A stretch of DNA of 64,000 nucleotides from Corbicula japonica (Eukaryota > Mollusca > Bivalvia > Venerida > Cyrenidae): NCBI GenBank assembly GCA_038501625.1, contig JAZAYU010000006.1, positions 13,332,638 through 13,396,637 on the forward strand, read 5' to 3'. The notes beneath the pieces are model-generated. The model was not told where the DNA came from. It did no database searches and worked only from the letters and a program-made list of their open reading frames with translations. The translations under genes and the position numbers were made by a program. Shown here in pieces: positions 47,176 through 57,156 of the stretch (positions are counted from its first letter, which is position 1; every line of letters starts with the position of its first letter).

Positions 47176-48339
47176 TACAAAAACGTGAATGACCTGTGCG
47201 TGCATAAAATTTCATTGCGTTACAAATATCATTTCACTGAATGTGACGGCAATTTGTTTATATCAAAGATAAAAATTCCAAATCATCAAATACACTTGAA
47301 AGAATACTCGCTAAACAAATTCAAAGGGTAAACTAGAAATGTACGAAATTCTAATTGGAAAGTAATTTACCAATGGAAAAGAAATTCAATTCCGCGTATG
47401 ATAGGCTATTTACTGTATTTTATGCTTCCCAGTGAATTATAAAAAATTTCGATGAAATAAAATTGGTATTTCAACAAATATCCTCTATATCTTGAAAATT
47501 ATAAACCGATGTGGGCTATACAATAACTAAAAAAGATGAACTTGCCGGTGAGTTTGGTCGGCCATTAACCGTGCATCTCTTGATTTTGTTAACTAATTCG
47601 ACAAAAAGAGGAATTCATAAGGAATGGGTATCAATGTTTACTTTTCATTAAAAGCTGCTGCATAAAACAATGTAGAAATATAGTAAAGGAATCCCCAAAT
47701 GAAGTTATTGTATTTTTTCTTGATCGATTGCACATTGTATGAAACAGATACATATTGTGCTTGTTTGTTATTGTTTATCATATATCTCCAAAGGAAACAA
47801 ACAGTGGCTTTTTGATAACATCATTATTGTTGGTAAAATCAAAGCTAAATAACCCATGTCCTGAAATAAGAACTATTATATTAAATTGCTGATTTACACA
47901 TTATCAATATGTTATCACAAATATGATGGTTGAACCTTAAACACGATGCTAATTTTTGCCTGAAAACACATATACAAAAAAATCCGTTAAAGAGAAGTAC
48001 AAAGGAGTTGTAATTCTTAGAACAGCTAAACCAGCATAGCAAGATATGTATAATATATTTGAAATAGAAACACTTAGGATTATATAAAAGAGGGTTAAAG
48101 AGTACATATACTGTTAATTGGAATAAAGTTTTGTCCTTTTTTTTTGGCACATTTTCGCCAGAGTTTATTTTCGCCAGTTTAATTTTCGCAACGAGAAAAG
48201 ATTACACATTACTTTATTTTGCTCGCTGAATTGTGGTACAAGTGCATGAAGATTGGTGTGTATTTATTAGCATGATGATGGTCCGTACATACAAAAAAGG
48301 AACAAATCTTACGATTACGATACGAGACTAAAGTACATA
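47176..48339. other. No feature recognised
   Basis: AT-rich, including a hydrophobic chance frame at 47,881-48,150 (minus). Confidence 0.4.
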
Positions 48340-48690
48340 AAGTAAACATTAGTTTTATCATTCCGTAAAGCTTTTGTGCAAACCCCTAAACCACGAAATT
48401 CATTAAATTTCGATAAGATACTTGATTAAAATCAAAACCAATATGTGAATTTGATCACTCCTTACGTCAAGTGTGAACGTCAGGTTCCGCTAACACTGAG
48501 TTTAACTATTTACATCAATCATTTCCTGCGTGGAGCTCGAGAAAGTTGGAAGTCCCAGCAGCAACTTTCTCTAACCCTCTTTGCAAAGCTGCTAGTAAGT
48601 GAAAATCGAAAATTTCAATATTTTCCGCTTCACAAAACAATTAAAACGAATATAAACTAATTTGACTATAAATTAAAATAAAGAAATTTA
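48340..48690 (+). repeat. Duplicated block, copy 1 (partner 56,460-56,780)
   Basis: Shared order: 'ttccgtaaa', 'tttgtgcaaac', 'ttacgtcaag', 'aacgtcagg', 'cactgagt', 'catttcctg', 'agcagcaactt'. A donor-like 'gtaagtg' ends the conserved part here (48,595). The partner has 'gcaagtg' at the same place. It could be a duplicated promoter plus leader exon or a plain repeat. No protein is recognised. Confidence 0.55.
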
Positions 48691-48819
48691 TTGTGCAGCT
48701 TAAGTGATTGATCAATGGTAGTGAAAGTCTGAGAAGTGTGAAAATATGCTGATTAAGATAACCCGTAAAGATGTATTTGCAAAGTTGATCTTTTTGCTTA
48801 CACCTTTGCGCTTGTACGA

Positions 48820-49110
48820 CGGTGGAAGGGGTTAAGGAGTTTATTAAGGTTTCTGGGAAATACGATAGATGCTCGATATGTTTCTCTTTATGCCTTCTAT
48901 CTATTTTTGCTGATGCTCTGGTCTCCGTAGGGTCTTCAAGATTCCATCTTTTTGCTTGGGAATATCATATGCTTAGTATTTGTGAATTCTTTTGAATGTC
49001 ACATTGTCGGGTTCATAGGTAGCTTAAAGCTAATTCACAAAAACAATTTGTACATTTTTGTTCACACGGGAACCTGTTGGGACAAGAGTGATGTTGCTAG
49101 ATATAGTTTT
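48820..49110 (+). repeat. PLE 3' UTR fragment, proximal part
   Basis: It starts 'cttgtacgacggtggaaggg', matching the last PLE codons and stop, and continues with 'tagatgctcgatatgtttct', 'gctctggtctccgtagggtc' and 'gggaacctgttgggacaag'. It lacks the terminal segment. Confidence 0.65.
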
Positions 49111-49238
49111 ACCTAATTTAAAAGTAATGCATTAAATAAGCATCATCAGTACTGTCTTTTTGAAAAGTAATTTAAAAGCATTAAAGTAGTCTTTAACCCA
49201 TATTGTTATATCGCAATACAACTTGAATTACTTCTTTT

Positions 49239-49430
49239 AATCATATATTGTAAAATATTGGACCGCATTCCAACTTTTTGCAAGCAGACGACACATGTGT
49301 TCCACAGAACACCGAATTCTAGTAACTGTTATTATCAGATATTTTAAAATACTTCGATCACATTTTAACTTTTTGCAAGCAGGTGACATGTGAGTCCAAT
49401 GAAAATCGGAAACTAGCTGATGGTATTGAT
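49239..49430 (+). repeat. Tandem duplication with a ~100-bp period
   Basis: 'aactttttgcaagcag' followed by 'gacacatgtg' or 'gacatgtgag' occurs twice, preceded each time by 'taaaata'. The units are diverged and non-coding. Confidence 0.65.
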
Positions 49431-49904
49431 TTCCTTAAGTAATGCATTAAATAGAACATTAACATATTGTATCTTTGGAGCGCCCCAACATTAAAATTCA
49501 TCATCAGTTTATTTGTTCAAATTAAATGAATTAACTATAGAAACCAAAATCCAAATAATGCCAAAAACAATCCCTAACAGCCTTTTGGTACAGGCAATGC
49601 ATTATATTAGCATGAAAAAATGCTACATGTGTTCTAATAAAATGATGGATTATTTAAAACATGAATAGGCATTATTAATGCATTAGCATTAAAATTTAAC
49701 GATCACAAGAATGATAACTTCTGTTTCAATATTTCAATATTTTTGAGTAATCCATTCCAAATAACTTAAATATGAAACTAAAAGTTACATTCTACTTTAA
49801 AAGTACTTGTCTTATTTACTGAGTACCTAGAATCTGTCATCGACATGAACTAATCCTTTTGTTAAAAGAAGAATGGTAATTAATAAAAAAGGGAACACTG
49901 AAAA

Positions 49905-51104
49905 AAATATGAAATATGCATATCAGGAATGGCCACATCCAGCATACACAGCCTCCGCCACAAACAAATAACGAAAGTGAGAACCAGAGGGGTTACCGCC
50001 TTGGAACGGTCAGTGGCAAAACAAATTGCCACTGGGGGTTTAAACCAGGTTCTAGGGTGCACCAACCTCACACTTGCCCCAACAGGTTCTCGTATCACAA
50101 AACAGGTACAAATTGTCTTGGTGAAATTACTCCAACCCACCCATCAGCTCAACAATGTTGCATGCATAAGCATACAAACATATAAACATAAGAATTTAAT
50201 AGCATTGCAAAGCCAATGGGCGGGTACTCAATGATCTTACCATGACCAGAGCACCTGGAGTAAAATCAACAAGAACACGATGACAGGGATAAAAAAAAAC
50301 AAATCGAGCTTCTAGGTTCTTTTAAGAAAAGATTTCCCCATAAACCTTCATAAACTCTTAAACCCCTCCCACCGTCGTGCAACCAAAGAGGTAAGCATAA
50401 TGATCAACGGTAGATGGGTTAATCACCAGGCCTGCAGAGCGCTGTAAAATATCATGTTGGTAACCTTTCTTTTTAAATTTACAAATGGTTTTTACGAATA
50501 ACCGGGAGAAATTAACATCGCCTTTTATCTTCTTAAGTTTATCAATTAAATCTCCATAAAAAATTGGCTGTGAAATTTCTTGTTGCAATAGTGATTTAAA
50601 ACTGCACCTGTAGTTATGAATTAGATCTGGATATCGGCGATAAAACTTGCTAAAGGTTTTCCTTAATTTGTGATACCGATAACCTTGTTTTAAAAGTTTT
50701 TCTGTAATGCAAAGATTACGTTCATTGAAATCATTAACATCGTTGCAAGCTCTTGAAAAGCGAACAAGCTGTGAGATACAAACCCCGTAAGATGTTGCAC
50801 GAGGAACATCGCCGTCTAAAAACGGAAAATTTATAATATTAAAATTAAAATCATCTTTTTTATCATAAATTTTAGTAGTGACGTAACCATTTTTAATGGA
50901 CAGATTTAAATCAAGGAAGTTTGCTTGCTTTTCTGAAGTGTTCGCTTTATTAAGCTGTAGTTCTTTAGGATAAATCTTATTAACCAGTGATGGAAAATTG
51001 TTATTATCTATATTTAATAAATCATCAAGGTACCTCGAGGTGTTGTTAAAAGCTGTAATAATATCATCTTCATGTTCGGTAGTAAGAGATAACATAAAAT
51101 CCAC
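49905..51104 (-). mobile_element. Penelope-like retroelement, 5'-truncated copy 2
   Basis: The 3' UTR (49,905-50,357) is followed on the minus strand by an intact 248-codon frame (50,358-51,104), the C-terminal part of the reverse transcriptase. It is closely similar to copy 1, keeps TSRYLDDLLNIDN, and has no frame break. At 51,104-51,106 it joins R2 repeat sequence in mid-domain. The intact frame suggests it is younger than copy 1, or only recently truncated. Confidence 0.8.
50358..51104 (-). pseudogene. PLE reverse transcriptase, C-terminal fragment
   Basis: The open frame starts within the palm domain just upstream of the YLDD catalytic box (about residue 28-31). It runs through ELQLNKANTSEKQANFLDLN and FNIINFPFLDGDVPRATSYG to an end at FGCTTVGGV. 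It lacks the fingers, motif A and the nuclease, so it cannot act alone. The alignable part matches copy 1 (12,959-13,759) almost residue for residue. Confidence 0.75.
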
Positions 51105-51230
51105 CGATTTTGATTGAGTCTGTTTATCGGCAGTAATGGAAAGGAATAGTACTGCCCACGCCGCCTAGCCCCGGGTTGAGCGCAACTCAATATTTACACC
51201 AATAAACAGATTTGATCCATTCGATAAATC
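51105..51230 (+). repeat. Repeat family R2, + copy at the PLE junction
   Basis: 'gtctgtttatcggcagtaat', 'cacgccgcctagccccgggt', 'gagcgcaactcaatatttac' and 'accaataaacag' are the clearest version of the R2 core. It begins exactly where the PLE copy 2 frame is cut. Confidence 0.7.
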
Positions 51231-51599
51231 ATGTTTCACTCTTTATATGCTTCATTTTACTTAATATTTGAAATATGTCATCTGCAATTATACTTTAAGT
51301 AATAATTTTGTAGAGAACTAATCATAAAAACAAAAATATCCCATTACACTTAAATGTTCTAATTGCATTATTAAAAGAAAAGTACGATAACAATTTATAT
51401 TGTCCCAGGCTTGTGAAAATAAACTGTTTTGTCGCAGCTTATTTACGTAGAAAAACGAGTGATAACAAAGGCTCTCTACATTCATAAGCAAGCGACGTGA
51501 ATGCATCGGTATACAGGCAAACGATAAATTACAGGGGTGCCTTCCTACACGAGCAAACGAGAGGCTATACTTAAGTTCTTGTTTTGTTTCATACAAATT

Positions 51600-51755
51600 A
51601 GCTGGAAAGGGACTTTGAAAACAGTCGAATACGAAAATATGAAAATATTGCAAGTTCGGTTTGAGTGAGCCTGTTCATGAGCAGCAATGGAAATGCATAT
51701 TACGATTCACGTCGCCTAGCCCCGGGTTAAGCGCAACTCAATATTTACAAGGTAT
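51600..51755 (+). repeat. Repeat family R2, + copy
   Basis: 'agctggaaagggactttgaa', 'gaaaatattgcaagttcggt', 'tggaaatgcatattacgatt' and 'cgcctagccccgggttaagc' lie in order. Together with 51,105-51,230 it brackets about 370 bp of unrelated sequence. Confidence 0.7.
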
Positions 51756-53408
51756 CCTGCTCATCGGCCTATCAACGACTACATGTATTTAATTACAACG
51801 CTGACTGAATGTACGGGAAGGCAGGATATAACATTAACGCATTGTCCAAATAATTGAAGATTTTGATAATTCTTCATACGAGTTACATTATGATATTTTT
51901 CCTCTATGAAGAGGCAGACAAGTTGTGAAACGAAGGACACTGTTTCAAGAAAGAATAAACCTGAATCATAACTGATTGTTGTTATAAATCAGTTTTCAAT
52001 AAAATTTATGTAGATAGGCTTGATAGTGTATTTTCAGAAGAATTAGTGTTAGCTGAAGGTCCATCTTGTTAATGTCATTAACCGGGTTGCGGAAAATTGC
52101 CAGTATCTATTTGAATAAATCAAATAGATAACGTAAAATCATACAGTTGTTGACATCTCGGTTCGCTCATTACATTGCGTTACCGTGTAAACATCGAACT
52201 TTATCATTCGAATCAAGCTATGCGTAATTAAGTATTGAAGGAAACGTCGGCAATTTTGTAGTATCTAGTAATTATAGGAAGCCTCGGTCGATAGTTACCA
52301 TTTCGACCTCCTGTAAGTTCGCTTTATCCTAACATATTCGAGATAATGTCAGATTTTGTATATCTGGGTTTTAATATTTTATATATGCATTTCAACAGGC
52401 ACTCATTGAACAATCCGTGTTGTATGTCTTAACTTGTTTTGGTAGCGAAGAGAATGTATTAGATCTCTTTCCACAGAACATTAAGATGATGTGAAATATG
52501 CCCTGTAATGATATTTCATGCTTTCTCGGTGATTAAGTTAATTAAGATATTGGTAATTTTCTCCTTTTAGTTTAAAACACATTTACTGAGAGAATCTTTC
52601 TCCTTTAAATTATTTTTTGCGTTTAAACGTGTACATGATTGGCAGGATCTTCAATCTAAAATCCAATATAATTATTCAGTTTTGTTTTAATCCGTCCAAT
52701 GTGTTCTCATTTAGGAAAAAAAATGTCTTAAATCTGGTGAAATCTGGCGAAATCCATTGTTCATGGACTGTTATTTATCAGAAAATATCGTTCTGTAAGT
52801 CCTACGTGAAACTTTATATGCACGCCATCGAATGTAATTGATCGAACTTGTTAAGATACAGAAATACGCTCAATAAGGGTATGCGGCGTTTGCCGTTGTC
52901 TATTGTTGCCTGTTCACAGAATTGATCAACCTGGGCCTACATCATTTTAATAGTTTTCATGCTAGGCCACTTTCTATGTCCCCAAAACCTATATCTTCAT
53001 TGATCTCATTTTCTCAATCGGATATGGATTTATACACACTGATTTTTGAAAGAAATGTGTTTGAAAAAGATCGCTTCGTAGTTTTTACTTTACTGCACGC
53101 AAAATCGTGTTCGCCTAAATTTAAACGTATTCACTTAATTGGAGTGCGTAACATCTGTTCAGATCTTATAGCATTTTTTCAAATCTTAATAAGTTCTACC
53201 AATTTATTAGATGTTTAGGCCAAATTCTTTATAATATGTTGCGAGCTTCAGTAAAAAGCAAGAAAGGCTTCAGCAAAATCGCTCATACGTCGACATGGCT
53301 TCCGTTCTAACAATAAATTATGGCTTGCGGAAACGTACTGGACGTGTTAATTAACCCGAGCCAGGAATGTCGGACTGTGTCATTACTGTATGAACCCTCT
53401 AATATATA
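51756..53408. other. No gene supported
   Basis: A 98-codon frame at 52,922-53,218 (+) lacks an ATG and any recognised domain. The rest is AT-rich spacer. Confidence 0.35.
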
Positions 53409-53475
53409 CAGTAAAACCCCTCCTTAAGACCACCCCGAAATTAAGACCACCTTGTTAATAAGACCACTATTCCGA
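53409..53475 (+). mobile_element. pogo/Tigger-like terminal end
   Basis: TA followed by CAGTAAAACCCCTCCTTAAG resembles the 'CAGTA.AACC.CT.TTAA' tips of pogo-type elements as I recall them, flanked by their TA target. Two further 'taagaccacc' units follow at about 17-base spacing. No matching opposite end was found nearby, and a PLE fragment starts at 53,505. Confidence 0.4.
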
Positions 53476-53504
53476 TGTCCCAATTTACAGTTGTGCACTA
53501 TTTT

Positions 53505-53615
53505 CACTATACTTATAAACATATGCTGTCTTTTCATCACTTCTTTTTCGCTGCGTGGGGAGGTTGTGCTTTGTGAGTGTGGCGATTCCTGATATTCATT
53601 TTTCACTTTTTTTTT
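53505..53615 (+). repeat. PLE 3' end fragment
   Basis: 'catatgctgtcttttcatca', 'gggaggttgtgctttgtgag' and 'tggcgattcctgatattcat' match the terminal ~110 bases of the PLE. A T-rich run then AATAAA-like sequence follows. Confidence 0.65.
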
Positions 53616-55389
53616 CAATAAATACTGTTTAATTTGTAATGAGACTGATAGTGAAGATGTGTACAGTTAAAGTATAGTAGTTGGAGCTTTTGAAAGCGCC
53701 AAGTTATCAACCAGAGTAAATGACATAAAAGGAACTATATAAGCTTTCTTATGGGCGAGTACTAACATATGTCTTTAACTTTTTAGGATTGGGCTGTTAA
53801 GGCGTTAAACAACTTGGAAAAGTCAATTAGAACTAGTTCTTTCATAGTTTCATTGCTCTTGGCTGTGACAGAATTTTAACTTTCGAGAAATTTGCGTCAT
53901 AACAATTACCTTACTGTTATAGCTGAAAATATTACAGCTCTTTTCGCAATGAAAAACACCCCTGCAGAAGAACCACAATTCGTATTTTAAGCTTCTTTCT
54001 GCATTATATTTATTCGTCGTTTCAGGAATATTTAGTAGCTCATCTCAACTAATAACTTAAAGAATAAACGGGTGTCAGAAAGTAAGATGTTGAATCAAAA
54101 AGGGTTCGTACATGTTTAAGAATATATATTTTTTGGCAAATTAAGTTCAACATAAGTTATAAAAAGTTTCTAGTGTCAACATAAACTTGCCAGACAATAT
54201 TATCTGCAAGTACAAGAAATCCAATGTGGATCAAAACTAAAATAGTTTTAAATATTTTAGACCTCAAAATTTGTTAATAATCAAATCATTTGGATTTGAA
54301 CATGAACATGTCTAAAATAAGGAGTTTAGAAATAAAAAAATACATAATTGATCTCACTAACAAATATTAAAGAAATAACATTAAAATTAAGTTTTCTTTC
54401 ACGAAGGCCTTTATTGTTCTAGACATTGTAAGTTTGAACAAAGAACTGAGCTGAGAATAAAAGAAAGTTCTATAGTCACGGATCAGAGCACCAAAAGTTG
54501 CGATGGCTATCGTTAAACAATGAATTATCAATTATGAAACTTTAGTCTGGAATAAATGCGTTTGTTTGCTCATTGACGTCAAATACAGTATTTATCGTTT
54601 ATATGAACATATAGATAAAATGTATGTATATTCCAATTTAACGCATTGAGCCGTGAATGTACGTTTTTATTTACAGATATTTGAAATCCACATAATAGAT
54701 TCTTATTTCAGTAAAGGATCATAATATTAAAGTTAAACAGACTTAAACACAAGGTTTCCTGGCCGAGGTAATAACGCTTTTGATTTTCAATCCCAGGCTA
54801 TAAGAGCTTTGTGTTTAAATCCCATGACGATAAGGACTTGTTTTGCCTTCTGTAGTCCTTATTTCAATTCATATATGGACCAAAATACCGTTGTGCAAAC
54901 TTTGAGAAAGTTTCCATCATACATATGGTACTATATATTTGTAGTTAAAACCACATTCTTGTACAATGTCTACTTAATCATGTTTGTATTTTAACTTAAA
55001 ATGCAACAATACTCATTACATCGCTTGCTCCCTCTATATTTCTGTCATTCGTATATATGCAAATAAAAATGTTTAGCAAATTGGTATTTTAGAGACATTG
55101 CTTCGAACATATCATCACTGGTCAGTTTCAGTATCAAATCAAATACTGTTACATTACAAAAGAAAACAAAACGATAACATAATAACATAAAATCATTGAA
55201 ATTAAACGTGTTATGATGAAATGATTCACAAAGTTCAATTAATCAATCAGCAATGATAACACCATTAATATTGTGTTATAGTCCATACCATTCCAGGATG
55301 GTTGGTTTATTTATTGCTTCATTAGTGATAATGTCAAATCGTTTGTAACTACTTTTCTCTAGCAATAATTTCCAGTTTTGTCATTAATG
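53616..55389. other. No feature recognised
   Basis: AT-rich. A weak inverted pair 'acttaaacacaagg'/'ctttgtgtttaaat' lies near 54,741-54,822 without further tRNA or SINE character. Confidence 0.35.
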
Positions 55390-55505
55390 TTTTGATTAAT
55401 GATTATCTGCGCTTCACCATGTGTTTTTTTATGTATTTGTGGTTACGAAGATGATGTACTTTGTACAAGTCTAATAAAATATATGTTCTGTTCTGTTCTG
55501 ATCTG
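55390..55505 (+). mobile_element. LINE-type 3' tail with a pentamer repeat
   Basis: 'gaagatgatgtactttgtac', 'aagtctaataaaatatatg', then (ttctg)n: ttctgttctgttctgatctg. Many invertebrate non-LTR elements end in AATAAA plus a short microsatellite, and this stretch has that form. No coding remnant is visible upstream. Confidence 0.4.
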
Positions 55506-56459
55506 ATTATATTACTTACAGAAGTTTAGAAATTTATGTTTCTCTTTTGGCTTGGAGCTTTTAGACTTAAATAATTTCTTTTTGTCTTGGATATAAGATT
55601 CGTCTGGTGAAATGTTTATGTTTTTGTTTATTTGCATATTGTTCAATTTCGCATTCTCTGTCTCTGAGTATTTTCCTTTATATTTTTGGTGTAACGTGTA
55701 AAATATATTCACGTGCTAATGTGCGAGACGTGTGATAAGGAAGAAGACATTTGTTAGTTTTCCTTTCTGCATGCTGATTTGTTGTTAAACAATATAATAG
55801 CAAGAACACGATCTGCACTGCTGTTAACGAACGACTTACTGAGAAAATGAACCCTGTGTAATAAGAGCAAGATATAATTTTATAAAACATAAATATAATA
55901 TTTCAAGTGAATCAAAAGTTTAAAAGAAACGATATATATTGGAGTAACTTAACAGCTTTTTTGTTATCACTTGAGAACATCCGACACTACAACCAACATT
56001 CTTCTTTTGTTGTTTTTCTAGATATTTTGGTATAGCCAAGCATTAGTTTTAACCTTTAGCTTTGCAATTCTTTCACTGTATTTATTATTATTTTGAAATG
56101 CAAATAGTATTTATATATTTTTATACAACAAGTCCTGTAAACTTGACTAAGCAGAGGTGTAGAATAGATATAGGATTAGTAACGTTTCAATATATTAAGA
56201 AAGGGTAGCTTTTTCTGCTTTACCACGAATACTACGTGGACAACACAACATTGCAAATCTTTCCACTTTGACCAGTAGGAGAAAACAAATTAAGTTTTTA
56301 ACCAGTGACAAAAATAACTGACAATGCTGATAACACACTGCATACATGAAAATACAAATCTAGTCATAACTGTTATTTCCAAAAACAAAAAGGCATCAAA
56401 TGCAAATTTTATTTATAAAAAGGCATAATAAAATTTTTCTTTAATGCAACAAAAAAAAT
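55506..56459. other. No feature recognised
   Basis: AT-rich, with chance minus frames at 55,512-55,890. Confidence 0.35.
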
Positions 56460-56780
56460 ATTATTTTTAATATTTCCGTAAAATATTTGTGCAAACCGTA
56501 CAATATGAGTCTGAAATTAAAACACTCATTACGTCAAGTATAAACGTCAGGTACAGCTGGCACTGAGTAAAAAACTAAACAGTCATTTCCTGTATGAAAC
56601 GTTGGCAGTCCGAGCAGCAACTTTTTCTAACTCCCGCAAGTGAAAAAAGAAGTTTTTAATACTTTCCCATTCACCATTTACTCTGAACTTTCAACTTGTA
56701 TTAATAAATATTGAAACTTATTTAATAATTAAAAAGATCAGGAGATTTATGGAGCAACTTCGATGAGAGACCAATATTTG
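56460..56780 (+). repeat. Duplicated block, copy 2 (partner 48,340-48,690)
   Basis: 'cattacgtcaagtataaacg', 'ggcactgagtaaaa', 'cagtcatttcctgta' and 'gagcagcaacttttt' match copy 1 in order, with indels. It ends about 380 bases before the Myb/SANT gene start. Confidence 0.55.
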
Positions 56781-57089
56781 TTATCAATTCCGTATTGTTC
56801 CGTATTGACTTGTTTGCACCTCGGTTTAGTTTTAACATGTGACGCATGTTAGCATGGGTAGCGAATTAGACCAGTTGTATTAAGGAAGACCACCAAATCC
56901 CAATTTACTGCGGAATTAAAATATGGAAGTCCAGGCCCCGAGGTTATAAACAAAAAATCAAACTCAACTCAGAAACGGACTCCGAGCTCAAACTCCGATC
57001 TCACCGGAGATTCGTGCTCAATCGGAGGTTATAAAACTTTCTGAGAACGTTCTCCGCTGAGCACCATGTCGAGACAAATTGTTGTTTAC

Positions 57090-57156
57090 ACAAGCGGCCA
57101 ATTTACCGACCGGAAGTTGACACATTGATATCGTCTTCGAACGTACGACAATAACA
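57090..57156 (+). promoter_or_regulatory. Start region of the Myb/SANT gene
   Basis: The region is locally less AT-rich, with 'agcggccaatttaccgac' and an ETS site ACCGGAAGT (57,109-57,117) 40 bases before the ATG. The start context is acaATGG, acceptable for a metazoan start. No TATA box is seen. Confidence 0.4.

Noticed and set aside
52922..53218. 98-codon plus frame
   Set aside because: It has no ATG, no recognised motif and no exon boundaries. The length is within what this window yields by chance.
54741..54825. Possible tRNA or SINE
   Set aside because: Only an inverted pair is present. The A and B box patterns do not fit.
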